Positions 1 through 9,311 of a stretch of DNA of 64,000 nt are shown here, in pieces. The first letter of the stretch is position 1. Each line of letters begins with the position of its first letter. The DNA lies in assembly GCA_963763575.1 (NCBI GenBank), contig CAVXPD010000014.1, positions 47,944 through 111,943 of the forward strand. Reading direction: 5' to 3'. Origin of the DNA: Bog-473 sp963763575 (GTDB taxonomy: Bacteria; Actinomycetota; Acidimicrobiia; Acidimicrobiales; RAAP-2). Made by a program: the position numbers and the translations under genes. The notes under the pieces were generated by a model. The model did no database searches, was not told the origin of the DNA, and was given only the letters and a program-made list of their open reading frames with translations.

Positions 1-710
1 GCATCTTCGCCTTCGGGCAGGACTTCTGCGGCAGCACCGGAAACCTGGTGCTCAACAAACCGGTCGTGGGTATGGCCGCGGTGCCGCGCGGTGGCGGGTA
101 CTGGATGGTGGCCTCCGACGGGGGCGTGTTCTCCTTTGGCGGCGCGCAGTTCTACGGGTCCACCGGCGCGCTCCACCTCAACGCGCCCATCGTCGGGATG
201 GTGGCGACGCCGGACGGGAAGGGCTACTGGCTGGTGGCGTCCGACGGCGGCATCTTCTCGTTCGGAGACGCCGCGTTCTTCGGCTCGGCGGCGTCGATCC
301 CCGGCCAGGACATCGTCGGGATGGCGGCCTCGCCCGACGGGCAGGGCTACTGGGAGGTGAGCACGACGGGCAACATCTTCTCGTGGGGCGACGCCCTGTA
401 CCAGGGTGGCGTCGGCGGGTTGCACCTCAACGGCATCATCGTCGGCATCACGCCCGACCCGGTGACGGGCGGCTACTGGCTCATCGGGTCCGACGGCGGC
501 GTGTTCTCCTTCGACGCGCCGTTCTTCGGCTCGACCGGCAACATCCACCTCAACCAGCCGGTGGTGGCGATGCAGGCGACCGACGACGGCGGGGGCTACT
601 GGTTCGTCGCCCGCGACGGCGGCATCTTCGCCTACGGCGACGCGCCGTTCCGGGGCTCGATGGGCGGGCAGCCCCTGAACCAGCCCATGGTGGGCATGTT
701 CGGCTTCTGA
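1..710 (+). CDS. C-terminal part of a GYW/SDGGVFSFG repeat protein (cut by window edge)
   Basis: The frame is open from base 3 and ends at TGA 708-710, so the N-terminus is outside the window. What remains is about six tandem copies of a unit of roughly 35 residues with the core GGYWMVASDGGVFSFG, each followed by an FYGSTG-like strand and a hydrophobic PVVGM turn. Such repeats are common at the C-terminus of secreted proteins of Acidimicrobiia and related actinobacteria and probably form a beta-propeller-like fold used for surface or ligand binding (family knowledge; the ligand is unknown). The catalytic or other N-terminal domain cannot be seen. The last unit ends directly at the stop, so the repeats form the extreme C-terminus. 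Confidence 0.75.
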   Translation, partial: IFAFGQDFCGSTGNLVLNKPVVGMAAVPRGGGYWMVASDGGVFSFGGAQFYGSTGALHLNAPIVGMVATPDGKGYWLVASDGGIFSFGDAAFFGSAASIPGQDIVGMAASPDGQGYWEVSTTGNIFSWGDALYQGGVGGLHLNGIIVGITPDPVTGGYWLIGSDGGVFSFDAPFFGSTGNIHLNQPVVAMQATDDGGGYWFVARDGGIFAYGDAPFRGSMGGQPLNQPMVGMFGF

Positions 711-1042
711 CCCCGTCGACCGGTACTCGACTCGCGAGGCTTCAAGAGGCGGACCGAGACGTACCGGCGATGCCGCTCGGCCATAGAAATTTCCCTCTCT
801 GGGCATCGCCCCCCAAGACGAATCTCAACGCGTCGTTAACGGTGCTCGCGAGTGCGGTGGTGCTCGCCTGTCCTGAGCTCCCTGTGCGGACACGCCAGGG
901 GTGCGCTCAGTGCGACGAAGAGGAGCCGTCGTTGGCTCGGCGCAGACCCGCTCGTAGAAGACTGGGCCCCGCCCGGGATACGTGAACCTCCGCCACAGAC
1001 AGCGTACCGCGGGGAGGGGGGCTTCCCGCAAGGACCTCGGAT
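711..1042. other. intergenic stretch, nothing recognised
   Basis: About 330 bases between the repeat protein and the monooxygenase. No convincing ORF, RNA, hairpin terminator or repeat is visible. The last bases hold AAGGA at about 1030-1034, the likely ribosome binding site of the downstream gene. Confidence 0.5.
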
Positions 1043-2516
1043 GTGCTGACAATGCTGGCCGTGACGACCGACCATGCGGTGGTGATCGCCGGCGGAGGCC
1101 CGGCCGGGATGATGCTGGCGTGCGAGTTGACGTTGGCGGGGGTCGACGTCGTGATCGTCGAGCGCCGCGCCGATCAGGTGGTCGAGAGCTCGCGGGCCGG
1201 CGGTCTGCACGCACGGACCATCGAGGTGCTCGATCAGCGCGGCGTCGCCGAGCGATTCCTCGCAGAGGGGCAGGCGATGCAGGTCCAGGGTTACGCCGGT
1301 GTCCCGCTGGACATCAGCGACTTCCCGACTCGCCACAACTACGGGCTCGCGCTGTGGCAGAGCCAATTCGAGCGCATCCTGGCCGACTGGGTCGACGAGC
1401 TCGGAGTGCCGATCGCGCGCGAGACGCGAGGTGACGGGTTTCGCCCAGGACGGCACCGGCGTCGACGTCGAGATCTCCGACGGCACCTCGCTCCGGGCGG
1501 AGTATCTCGTCGGGTGTGACGGAGGACGCAGCGTGGTCCGCAAGGCGGCCGGCATCGAGTTCCCCGGCTGGGATCCGTCGACCAACTGGCTGATCGCCGA
1601 GGTCGAGATGGACGAGGCGCCGGCGTTCGGCCTCCGCACCGGTGGCGGCATCGGCCCGGCGGACGGAGGGCGGATACGGGTCGTGCTGAGAGAGCCGTAC
1701 GTCGAGCACGCCGGCGAACCGACTCTGGAGGATCTGAGTCAGGCACTCATCGCCGTCGACGGGACGGACTACGGGGTGCGCCGCCCCAACTGGATCTCCC
1801 GCTTCACCGACATGACCCGGCAAGCGGCCTGCTACCGGAGGCGACGCGTGTTGCTCGCGGGCGACGCCGCCCACGTGCATGCGCCACCGGGTGGGCAGGG
1901 TCTCAACACAGGAGTCCAGGACGCCGTGAACCTCGGCTGGAAGCTGGCTCAGGTGGTCAACGGGACGTCACCCGACGTCCTTCTGGACACGTACCACGCC
2001 GAGAGGCACCCGGTCGGCGCCCGTGTGCTGCGCAACACCATGGCGCAGGTAGCCCTCATGCGCACCGACGACCGCACCGAGGCGCTGCACGACACTGTGG
2101 CCGAACTGCTTCGTTTGGACGAACCCCGCCGGCGGATCGCCGGCATGCTCAGTGGGCTCGACATCCACTACGACCTGGGGGACGGACACCCGCTGGTCGG
2201 GCGTCGCATGCCCGATCTCGATCTGGTCACGGCCGACGGTCCGCTGCGTATCTTCACGCTGCTCCACGACGCCCGGCCCGTGCTGTTGAACCTCGGTCAG
2301 TCCGCAGAGTTCGACGTCACGCCGTGGGCGGGTCGGGTGCAACGTGTCGACGCCACGTCCGCCGGGGCGTGGGAGCTCCCGGTGATCGGCGAGGTCACTG
2401 CTCCCCCGGCGGTGTTGATCCGGCCCGACGGACACGTGGCCTGGGTGGGAGACCTCGACGACCCGGGGCTCTCCGACGCAATGACCACCTGGTTCGGTCC
2501 GCCGGGCTCGGAATAG
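1043..2516 (+). pseudogene. FAD-dependent aromatic-ring monooxygenase (PheA/TfdB type), one-base frameshift
   Basis: Encodes a class A flavoprotein monooxygenase of the phenol/2,4-dichlorophenol hydroxylase family, which uses FAD and NAD(P)H to hydroxylate aromatic or polyketide-like substrates in the cytoplasm. The N-terminal part (frame of 1043) has the dinucleotide-binding GGGPAGMMLACEL and an ERR turn. The C-terminal part, in a second frame, has YLVGCDGGRSVVR, the FAD-contacting GDAAHVHAPPGGQGLN and a thioredoxin-like tail. The frames join at 1421-1431: reading cleanly through ARET-EVTGFAQD requires dropping one base near C1427. No stop interrupts either part, so this is a recent mutation or a sequencing insertion. 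The GTG at 1043 lies 8 bases after AAGGA; ATG 1052 is an alternative. The divergent neighbour is a TetR repressor. Confidence 0.8.
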
Positions 2517-2569
2517 TGCGCGAGCGCCGGCGGCGGTGGCAAGCGGGCTCTGTGCTTCGGGGTGCACGC

Positions 2570-3169
2570 TCAGATGCGGGGTCCCTGGCCCTCACCCATC
2601 GCAGGCGTTGCGAGAAGCGCGACAGCGGCGCGTTTGGCGTTCGAAAGATGACTCACCTGGCCGCTGACCCGGGTCAGGAGCAAAGCGCCCTCGATGAGAG
2701 CAAGAGCCGCCGAGGCGGTCCCGGTTACCGATTCCTCTGGCCACCCGTCGACCCGGAGGCGTGCGGCGATGAGGTCCTCCCATTGCTCGAAGCACTGTGC
2801 CGCGATCGTGCGCAGGCGGGGGCTGATGATGGGCGATTCGAGTGCGGTCGGCGCGATCGGGCACCCGGGGCACTCCTGCCCCCGCACCGGTCCCTCTGCC
2901 ATCTCGAGGAACCGGACGACACCCATCGCCGTAGTGGGGGCGCGATCCAACGCCTGGCTGAGGGCGTCCGCGACCACCTGGCCGGACGCTTCGAGGGCGG
3001 TCTCGGCGACCTCTTCCAAGCCACCGGGAAAGTGGTGGTAGAGCGACCCGTTCGACACACCGCTTTCGGTCAGGAGCTGGGCCAGCCCGGTTGCCGTGTA
3101 GCCCTGGTCGCGCAGCAGCCGCGCCATCGTCTGCACCAGCTCGGCGCGGGAGTCACGTCCAAGGGCCAC
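2570..3169 (-). CDS. TetR-family repressor, LmrA/YxaF-like
   Basis: A 199-residue TetR regulator. Residues about 8-50 form the helix-turn-helix with the typical TGLAQLLTESGVSNGSLYHHF recognition region; the C-terminal domain carries the PGCPIAPTALE segment seen in LmrA/YxaF-type members, which usually repress neighbouring oxidoreductase or efflux genes and are released by aromatic ligands (family knowledge). The GTG start at 3169 is preceded by a -10 box TACCGT (minus strand, 3182-3177) seven bases away and no Shine-Dalgarno, so the mRNA is probably leaderless. A perfect 16-bp palindrome abuts the -10, which predicts autorepression. It is divergent from the alpha/beta hydrolase and convergent with the monooxygenase. 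Confidence 0.85.
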   Translation of the reverse strand: MALGRDSRAELVQTMARLLRDQGYTATGLAQLLTESGVSNGSLYHHFPGGLEEVAETALEASGQVVADALSQALDRAPTTAMGVVRFLEMAEGPVRGQECPGCPIAPTALESPIISPRLRTIAAQCFEQWEDLIAARLRVDGWPEESVTGTASAALALIEGALLLTRVSGQVSHLSNAKRAAVALLATPAMGEGQGPRI

Positions 3170-3183
3170 CCACTTGACGGTAC

Positions 3184-3222
3184 TAGAGCAATTGCTCTAC
3201 AACGTGTAGAGCGATTGCTCCA
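3184..3222. promoter_or_regulatory. TetR operator pair
   Basis: TAGAGCAATTGCTCTA at 3184-3199 is a perfect 16-bp palindrome. A near copy, TAGAGCGATTGCTCCA, lies at 3207-3222, 23 bp away centre to centre, about two helical turns. The first copy abuts the -10 box of the divergent TetR gene. Position and symmetry make these the likely binding sites of that repressor; this is inferred, not demonstrated. Confidence 0.75.
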
Positions 3223-3235
3223 GAGCCGATCGCGG

Positions 3236-3275
3236 CCCGTGAGTCACTGATAGGGCCCGTCAGTCACCGATAGGG
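3236..3275 (+). repeat. two tandem 20-bp repeats upstream of the hydrolase
   Basis: CCCGTGAGTCACTGATAGGG (3236-3255) is followed directly by CCCGTCAGTCACCGATAGGG (3256-3275), 18 of 20 bases identical. The second copy runs into the ribosome binding site GGGAGGTGG of the gene starting at 3285. Two full units in tandem at a promoter suggest binding sites for a second regulator or a recent duplication. Confidence 0.7.
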
Positions 3276-3284
3276 AGGTGGACG

Positions 3285-3999
3285 ATGAGTACTCAGCCGA
3301 CCGCAGTGCTGGTGCATGGCGCGTTCGCGGACGCGTCCGGCTACGCCGGCGTGATCAGGAACCTGGAGGCACAAGGGGTCGCGGTGAGGGCGCCGATGAA
3401 CCCGTTGCGCGGTCTTGCGTCGGATGCCGAGGCCGTCGCGCGTTACACGACCACGATCGAAGGTCCGATCGTCCTCGTCGGCCATTCCTATCGGCGGCGC
3501 CGTGATTTCACAAGCCGCGCCTGCAGTGAAGGACGTACGTGCCCTCGTCTTCTTGGCGGCCTTTGCGCCCGACGTGGGCGAGAGCTGCGCCAGCGTCCAG
3601 GAACCGTTCCCCCCGTCGATGCTGGCGACGTCGAACGTACCGACACCCTACGACGCGCCCGGAGCGGCCGGTGGGCCCGACTTGTTCATCGACATCGAGA
3701 AGTTTCACGAGACTTTCTGCGCTGACCTGAGCGAGGACGTCGCCGGCCCGATGGCGGTCAGCCAGCGCCCCCTGTCTGCGGCCGCGTTGACCGAGGGAGC
3801 AACCACCGCCGGCTGGAAGGACCTTCCATGCTGGTATCTGGTGTCCGAGCACGACAACGCCATTCCGCCTGACTGCGAGCGCTTCATGGCGCAGCGGATG
3901 AACGCGGTCACCGAGTCGGTCGACGGCTCTCACGTCGCCTTCATCGCCAAGCCCGACGTGGCGTCGGCCCTGATCCTCAAGGCGCTCGCATCGGCATGA
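3285..3999 (+). pseudogene. alpha/beta hydrolase (EstC-like), frameshifted at the nucleophile elbow
   Basis: A serine alpha/beta hydrolase of about 237 residues. The first frame reads TAVLVHGAFADASGY and runs to the nucleophile elbow VLVGHSY; the rest, GGAVISQAAPAVKD to the C-terminus, is in another frame. Removing C3492 restores GHSYGGAV and a single ORF to TGA 3997-3999. The late residues include SEHDNAIPP (acid) and DGSHVAFI (histidine), completing the triad. Family members hydrolyse small esters or lactones. A strong GGGAGGTGG site precedes ATG 3285. Either the gene is newly broken or the base is a sequencing insertion; the monooxygenase two genes upstream has the same type of defect. Confidence 0.8.
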
Positions 4000-4067
4000 C
4001 CGCGTGCGGCGCTACCCGCTGAGCGCCGGACAACTTCGTCCATCGCTTCGAGAGAGAGGAGAGCCTC

Positions 4068-4505
4068 GTGCCGATGATCGATGTCTACGCGACCACGGGC
4101 ACCTTCACCGATCCGCAGAGGCTGGCCCAAGACCTGGCCACCTCATTGATGAGAATCGAAGGTGTTCCAGATATCCCGATGTTCCGCCAGAACACTGCGG
4201 CCTTCGTCCATGCCTTGCCCGCTGGGGCCATGTCGAACGTCGACGGCGACGACTCCCACGTCAGGGTGCAAGTGCTGACAAACGCCGGAGCGCTCGACCG
4301 GGAGAAACAGCTCGCCGTGGTGAGTGAGTTCACCGAATTGATCGCAGCCGGGGCGGGAGACCCCGCCGTCTCGACGAGGACGTGGGTCCTCCTGACCGAG
4401 GCGGTCGAGGGTGGTTGGGGCCTGGCCGGTCACGCCTACACCAACGCGGAGCTCGTCGACGCAGCTCGAGCGGAGGTCGCCGAGCTGGGATCCAATCGGG
4501 CATAG
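4068..4505 (+). CDS. tautomerase-superfamily protein
   Basis: A 145-residue protein starting at GTG 4068 after GAGAGAGGAGAG. The second codon is proline (MPMIDVYA), so removal of Met would expose Pro1, the general base of the 4-oxalocrotonate tautomerase/MIF superfamily. The length fits the longer fused members of that superfamily, such as cis-3-chloroacrylic acid dehalogenase and malonate semialdehyde decarboxylase, rather than the 62-residue 4-OT. It sits between a hydrolase and an SDR in a catabolic-looking set. The substrate is unknown. Confidence 0.65.
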   Translation: MPMIDVYATTGTFTDPQRLAQDLATSLMRIEGVPDIPMFRQNTAAFVHALPAGAMSNVDGDDSHVRVQVLTNAGALDREKQLAVVSEFTELIAAGAGDPAVSTRTWVLLTEAVEGGWGLAGHAYTNAELVDAARAEVAELGSNRA

Positions 4506-4539
4506 CTTCTCTGGATCTCGGTCGGATCGGAGGGAGCAG

Positions 4540-5271
4540 GTGAGTAGCGGACACCTCGAGGGTCTCACTGCCCTCGTGACCGGGGCCACGTCGGGCATCG
4601 GTCGAGGTATCGCCGAGGAGCTCGGCCTCCAAGGCGCAGAGGTCGTCGTCCACGGCCGCGACGCCACCCGCGGCGCCGCGGTCGTCGACGCCATCGAGGG
4701 TGGGGGGTCAAGGGCTCGCTTTGTCGCCGCCGATCTGAACGACCCCGACCAGGTCGTCGAGCTCACCCGCCTCGCTGGAGCGGTCGACGTGTTGGTCAAC
4801 AATGCCGGGTTCTCGTGGTTCGGGCCCAGCGACACGCTCGATGTGGACACCTTCGACCGGCTCTTCGCGGCCAACGTCCGGGCGGCCTACTTCCTGACCT
4901 CAGCGCTCGCGCCGAAGATGGCCGAGCGCGGCGGCGGCAGCATCATCAACATGAGCAGCATGGCCGGCCAAGTCGGCCTGCCCGGAGGTGCGGTCTACGG
5001 AGCCACGAAAGCCGCGATGGCGGCGCTGACTCGTTCCTGGGCAGCCGAGTTCAGCCCTCGCGGGGTGCGGGTGAACGCCGTCGCCCCCGGGCCCGTCTAC
5101 ACCGGCGGCGCCGCCCCCGACCGCATCGAGGCCCTGGGTGACACCACCCTGTTGGGTCGGGCGGCACAACCGACGGAGATCGCCCCGCTGGTCGCCTTTC
5201 TCGCCTCTCCTCAGGCTGCGTACATCACCGGAGCCGTCTATGCCCTCGACGGAGGCCGTACGGCGATCTAG
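4540..5271 (+). CDS. short-chain dehydrogenase/reductase
   Basis: A 243-residue classical SDR. It has the cofactor motif TGATSGIGRGIAEEL near residue 14, NNAG near residue 85, catalytic Ser in NMSSMAGQ, YGATK (Tyr/Lys) near residue 152 and a C-terminal YITGAVYALDGGR strand. The R/D pattern after strand beta-2 (VHGRDA) suggests NADP(H). The start chosen is GTG 4540 because GGAGGGAG lies just upstream; an in-frame opening further upstream overlaps the tautomerase gene. Last gene of the monooxygenase-hydrolase-tautomerase group. Confidence 0.85.
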   Translation: MSSGHLEGLTALVTGATSGIGRGIAEELGLQGAEVVVHGRDATRGAAVVDAIEGGGSRARFVAADLNDPDQVVELTRLAGAVDVLVNNAGFSWFGPSDTLDVDTFDRLFAANVRAAYFLTSALAPKMAERGGGSIINMSSMAGQVGLPGGAVYGATKAAMAALTRSWAAEFSPRGVRVNAVAPGPVYTGGAAPDRIEALGDTTLLGRAAQPTEIAPLVAFLASPQAAYITGAVYALDGGRTAI

Positions 5272-5544
5272 CTCTTGTGCGACTCCTCCGCTCCTAAATG
5301 GCCCGACGAGTCCTAATCGAGCTGGTCTGTGCTCGCCGAGGAGGAGCAGAGGCTGAGGCAGAGGTTGCTCGACCATCCAACTCGCGACCCCGTTCCGCGG
5401 TCGGGAGCACCAGTCCCTCCCGTATCGACTGGCTGCGTGGGCAGATCGGCTCCTCAGTGAGTTGGGAACCCGAGGGCCCGGGCAATTCTGAACCCTCGGC
5501 ACCGTCTGAGAGGATGGAATCAACTTGAGAGCGGGAGGAATCCG

Positions 5545-5910
5545 ATGAGTCAGGGCGAAGGCCACGCCGTTTCATACGAAGCCCTCGAGGTCGGAACACC
5601 AGTCGTCACCGCCACGCAGACGCCGTTCGGCACCGTGGAACACGTGCTCCAAATCCCCTCCCTCGACGTCTTCGACGGAATCGTGGTGAAGACCCACCAC
5701 CACGGCATCCGCTTCGTCGATCGAGATCAGATAGACGACATCAGGACGGACGCCGTCCGCTGTTCGATCTCCGACGACCAGGTCGCCTCCCTCCCCGAAC
5801 CGAGAGGACCGCTGGCCGTTGAACCCGACCTTGACCGTGACGAGGGCACCTCGCTCACTGCTCGATGGGGCAGGCTCTTCGGTCGGCAGCATTGGAAGGA
5901 ACTGGACTAA
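5545..5910 (+). CDS. PRC-barrel-like small protein
   Basis: A 121-residue soluble protein with a good ribosome binding site (GCGGGAGGAATCCG) before ATG 5545. Residues about 10-60 (VGTPVVTATQTPFGTVEHV, then FDGIVVKT and RFVDRDQI) have the beta-rich pattern of PRC-barrel/DUF2171 domains, which store or sense in many actinobacteria. The C-terminus is charged with no other domain. No operon partner. Function unknown. Confidence 0.6.
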   Translation: MSQGEGHAVSYEALEVGTPVVTATQTPFGTVEHVLQIPSLDVFDGIVVKTHHHGIRFVDRDQIDDIRTDAVRCSISDDQVASLPEPRGPLAVEPDLDRDEGTSLTARWGRLFGRQHWKELD

Positions 5911-6017
5911 GTCAGCAACCGCACGCTTCAGACGCCGCCATCCAAAGAGCTGGCTTCCGCTACCCCACCTGTACGGCGTCATGGGCGCTGGAACTACAAG
6001 AGCGAACCAGAATGCTC

Positions 6018-6845
6018 CTACCCCCGCAGCGGATCAGGAGTGCCCAGACGTTCCCGCCACCACTCGACAGGGACAAGTCGCACCGCCAACTCGAGGGTCC
6101 CTCGATCGAGCTCCTCGGCCAGCTGTGCAACGACAACCATGCGATCGGCCAGCCACTCGCCGTCGGGCTCGCCCTCGATCTGGACTGCCGGGCTATTCCG
6201 CGCTCGCCTCTGTCGACGGAGGTCCGCCGGCGGGTGCGAAAAGTCCAAGAGCTCGGCGATCCAGGAGACGTCGCCTGCCAGCTCGACGTGACGGTCGATC
6301 AGTTCGGCGTACACATCGGTATTGAGCATCACGGCAGCCCATCGAGCGAGCATCTCCTCGGAGTGCTCAGCGAGAAAAGCGATCTCGTCGTGGAGACGCA
6401 CGCGACCCGCTTCGTCGTCGAGAACTGAGCGGAGCGAAACAGTCAATCGAGGGGTATCGCGAACGACAGCCGCTCCGGCGGCCACCCATTCCAGGCGGTT
6501 CACTTCGTTGGGGAGAAGCCCTGCCACGTCCAAGACGCCGGACCAAATCATCCGGGCATTGCGGACCAACTCGAACATCACATATTGAGCGAGGATGCTC
6601 CAGCGTTGGCGACTTCTACGTTCGATTGCTTCGTTCACCACTGCGACCGTGAGCACCACCACGATCACGCTCGCGGCCAGACCTGCGAGCAGCGCGTGTT
6701 GTTCCCAGAACCTCTCGTTTATCTCGTCGGAGGCAATCGCGGCGACACACGCCAGCACGGCCACAAGAGCAAGGATTCGTGTCTGACGCAGATAAGACTC
6801 AACCGATCGGGTCCGCCGTGGTCCTGCTGGCCGCCTCATTCCCAT
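6018..6845 (-). CDS. membrane protein with two N-terminal helices
   Basis: A 275-residue protein. After an Arg-rich cytoplasmic N-terminus there are two hydrophobic segments, at about residues 24-39 (ILALVAVLACVAAIAS) and 53-71 (LAGLAASVIVVVLTVAVV), joined by a short charged loop. The rest is soluble, helical and rich in Arg and Glu. I recognise no catalytic motif. It stands alone, divergent from the next operon. Hypothetical. Confidence 0.6.
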   Translation of the reverse strand: MGMRRPAGPRRTRSVESYLRQTRILALVAVLACVAAIASDEINERFWEQHALLAGLAASVIVVVLTVAVVNEAIERRSRQRWSILAQYVMFELVRNARMIWSGVLDVAGLLPNEVNRLEWVAAGAAVVRDTPRLTVSLRSVLDDEAGRVRLHDEIAFLAEHSEEMLARWAAVMLNTDVYAELIDRHVELAGDVSWIAELLDFSHPPADLRRQRRARNSPAVQIEGEPDGEWLADRMVVVAQLAEELDRGTLELAVRLVPVEWWRERLGTPDPLRG

Positions 6846-7173
6846 CCCGGTCCGAGGGTCCCGAGGCCTCTCGTCAGCTCAGTCGTATCATCGGCTGCCT
6901 GAAGCAAAGCGCGCTGCATAAACCTCATATTGCCGCAGTCGGGCGAACAGGGCTGACGGGAACAGGGCACGGTGGTCGATAGGTCCGTGTCGCTCGAAGC
7001 GAAGGCGATGCTTGCCTTTTGGCGTGCGCGACAGCTGCGATCCGCCCACGCGTGAGGCACCGACCTGTTCATCGTCAGCGACGAACGATGACCGAAAAGT
7101 TGTCATACATCAAGGGAGCCGCACAGACAGGGCATAACGGTGTTCGGCGGGATGCACCCAGGGAGGACCGGGT
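6846..7173. other. intergenic stretch, nothing recognised
   Basis: About 330 bases between the start of the membrane protein gene and the end of the quinone oxidoreductase gene. It must hold the promoter of the membrane protein gene. No clear hairpin, RNA gene or conserved ORF is visible. Confidence 0.4.
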
Positions 7174-8094
7174 TCACGGGACCAAGACGATCTTGCCGAG
7201 AGTGTGCCGTTGCTCGACTTCGGCGAATGCGTCACGCACCTGGTCCAACGGGTAGACCGCAGCAATCGGAATCTCGATCTGTCCGGAGGCGACGAACTCG
7301 GCCATTTGCGACAGGACAGCCGTGGTGGACGCATCACCACTGCCCTCCATCTTCGCGCCGACGGCGAGAGCCCTCTCACGCGAGACGATCGTCTCGATAC
7401 GGTCCGGCGGGACGTCCAAATCGATCGCCAGGTCTATGTACTCAGGACCGAACAGATCGATGAAGGCGTCAACGCCGTTCGGCGCAGCAGCCCGGATACG
7501 GCTCTCGAGGCCTTCCCCGTAGGCGACCGGAATCACGCCATGATTCGCCAGCCATTCGTGGTGACGCTCCGAAGCGATGCCGATCACCGTGGCAGCCCGG
7601 AGCCTCAACAACTGAACGACCACCGAGCCGACACCGCCCGCGGCTGCCGAGACCACCACCGTGTCACCCTCGTGCACGCCCACGGCGCGGACGGCCGCAT
7701 ACGCGGTAACGCCAACGACGTAGAGCGATCCGGCCACCTCCCACGTCAGGCCGGGCGGCTTGGGGATCAACTGGGTCGCCGGAACCGCGACATAGTCGGC
7801 ATGGCTCGAACGCTCCCAGGACCAGCCGAGCACCTCGTCGCCGACGGAGAACGTCGTCACCCCGGCCCCTACCGAGCTCACGATGCCGGCCAGGTCACTG
7901 CCCTCGCCCGAGGGAAACGTCGCCGGGAACTGGTCCTTGAGCAGTCCCTTGCGGATCGAAGCCTCGCCGGGGTTGAGACCCGCGGCGCGAACCCGCACGA
8001 CGACGTCACCCGGCGAGGGTGTTGGTACTTCGACGTTGGCGATGTACAACACATCGCGGTCGCCGTAGTGATCGAACCGAACGGCTCTGGGCAT
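7174..8094 (-). CDS. zinc-independent quinone oxidoreductase / NADPH-dependent MDR
   Basis: A 306-residue medium-chain reductase of the quinone oxidoreductase group. It has a GroES-like N-terminal half (GLNPGEASIRKG, GSDLAGIVSSVG), the Rossmann signature AAAGGVGSVVVQL, and a short C-terminal lobe ending HTLGKIVLVP. Zinc ligands of true alcohol dehydrogenases are missing, as expected for quinone or enone reductases using NADPH. ATG 8094 was chosen over the longer frame because GAGGAGGGATTCG precedes it. It begins 11 bases after the glycosyltransferase stop and is probably the last gene of the clpP-to-qor transcript, though its link to polysaccharide synthesis is unclear. Confidence 0.85.
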   Translation of the reverse strand: MPRAVRFDHYGDRDVLYIANVEVPTPSPGDVVVRVRAAGLNPGEASIRKGLLKDQFPATFPSGEGSDLAGIVSSVGAGVTTFSVGDEVLGWSWERSSHADYVAVPATQLIPKPPGLTWEVAGSLYVVGVTAYAAVRAVGVHEGDTVVVSAAAGGVGSVVVQLLRLRAATVIGIASERHHEWLANHGVIPVAYGEGLESRIRAAAPNGVDAFIDLFGPEYIDLAIDLDVPPDRIETIVSRERALAVGAKMEGSGDASTTAVLSQMAEFVASGQIEIPIAAVYPLDQVRDAFAEVEQRHTLGKIVLVP

Positions 8095-8105
8095 CGAATC
8101 CCTCC

Positions 8106-9311
8106 TCAGAAGATCCCGGGCTCGCCTCGGCCACGCTCGGCCAAAGACGAAAGGAACGACTCGTACCGGGCGATGAGCACCGGCCACTGGAAGTGCGAGT
8201 CGACGTAGTCCCGCCCGCGCCGGCCGAGCGTGGCACGCAGGGCATCATCGCTCACCAACCGGTCGAGCGCGGCCTCGAACTCGGGATAGGACGAGAACCA
8301 CAGTCCCCCGCCCGAGCGCTCCGCGTGCTCGCGGGTGGGCCCGCACGAGCCGTTGACCAGCACGGCCACCCGGTCGACCCAGGCCTCGACCACGACCAGC
8401 GAGAAGGACTCGAGCGCCGAGGGCGACACCGCCACCAACGCGTCGCGCACGATGTCCCACTTGTCGGGCTCGTCCACCGGCCCGGTGACAACGATGTCGG
8501 GGTGCGGCTCCGGCTGGTAAGAGACCGGTCCGACCAACGCCAGGGCTAATGGGCCCGGGTGGCGTTCCTTGTAGGTGGCGAAGTACGCCGCCAGCATCTT
8601 GGAGCCCTTGTGCTCGTCGACCCGGCCGACGCTCACGAGGTAGGGGCGGTCGCCCAGCCCCAGCAGCTCTCCCCCGGGCCGCCCCTTCGCCTGGGACTCA
8701 CCGACGCCGAGGCCCAGCACGATCTGGGGGCGCTCGGCGACCGGGTACATGCGCTCGACCAGCGCCCGTTCCGACGCCGTGTGGAAGCAGAAGCCGTCCG
8801 CATCGCCGAACGTGCCGCGGTAGACCGGCATGTAGAGGGCGGGCTCGTCGTGCGCGGCCGGGTGGAGTACCGCGGGCGCCTTGACCTTGCCGATCGTCGC
8901 CACGGTCGGGTGGTACATGTACGGATAGAACGCGACGACGTCGGCGTCCGAGGCGCAGACCGCGTCCACCAGCTCGGTCGAGACCGGGCCGTTGTACTCG
9001 ACCCACCGCTTGCCCTGGTCGCGCGTCGCCAGCTGGGGCGCCAGACGGAGCAGGCCGTCGAGGTTGTAGAAGTCCATGGTGCGCCCGTGGTCGACCGGGT
9101 GCCGGTACACCGGGACGCCGTTGACCGTGGTGCGCCCCGGCTCGAGCTCGTCGGCCCAAGTGTGCGGGTCCAGCGCGCAGGTCGTGTGGACCTCCGACTG
9201 CCAGTCGGTGTGGGCGCGCAGGTGCTCGGCCAGCTGGCGCGCGCCCGTCTCCGCGCCCCCCATCACCTGGGTGCCGTAGCGGGGGGTGACGAACACGACC
9301 TTCTTGCTCAT
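8106..9311 (-). CDS. glycosyltransferase, GT4 family
   Basis: A 401-residue retaining glycosyltransferase with two Rossmann domains (GT-B). The N-terminus FVTPRYGTQVMGGAETG holds the acceptor-side glycine loop; the C-terminal domain has LVSVGRVDEHKG (donor site) and the E-x7-E region SALESFSLVVVEAW. It likely adds a sugar from a nucleotide donor to a lipid-linked or cell-surface glycan at the inner membrane face. ATG overlaps the upstream glycosyltransferase stop by four bases. A clear paralogue lies at 35853-37052. Part of the Wzm/Wzt export operon. Confidence 0.85.
   Translation of the reverse strand: MSKKVVFVTPRYGTQVMGGAETGARQLAEHLRAHTDWQSEVHTTCALDPHTWADELEPGRTTVNGVPVYRHPVDHGRTMDFYNLDGLLRLAPQLATRDQGKRWVEYNGPVSTELVDAVCASDADVVAFYPYMYHPTVATIGKVKAPAVLHPAAHDEPALYMPVYRGTFGDADGFCFHTASERALVERMYPVAERPQIVLGLGVGESQAKGRPGGELLGLGDRPYLVSVGRVDEHKGSKMLAAYFATYKERHPGPLALALVGPVSYQPEPHPDIVVTGPVDEPDKWDIVRDALVAVSPSALESFSLVVVEAWVDRVAVLVNGSCGPTREHAERSGGGLWFSSYPEFEAALDRLVSDDALRATLGRRGRDYVDSHFQWPVLIARYESFLSSLAERGRGEPGIF

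Noticed and set aside
5298..5528. 76-residue ORF between the SDR and the PRC-barrel gene
   Set aside because: Arg/Ser-rich, no ribosome binding site and no domain; probably chance in high-GC DNA.
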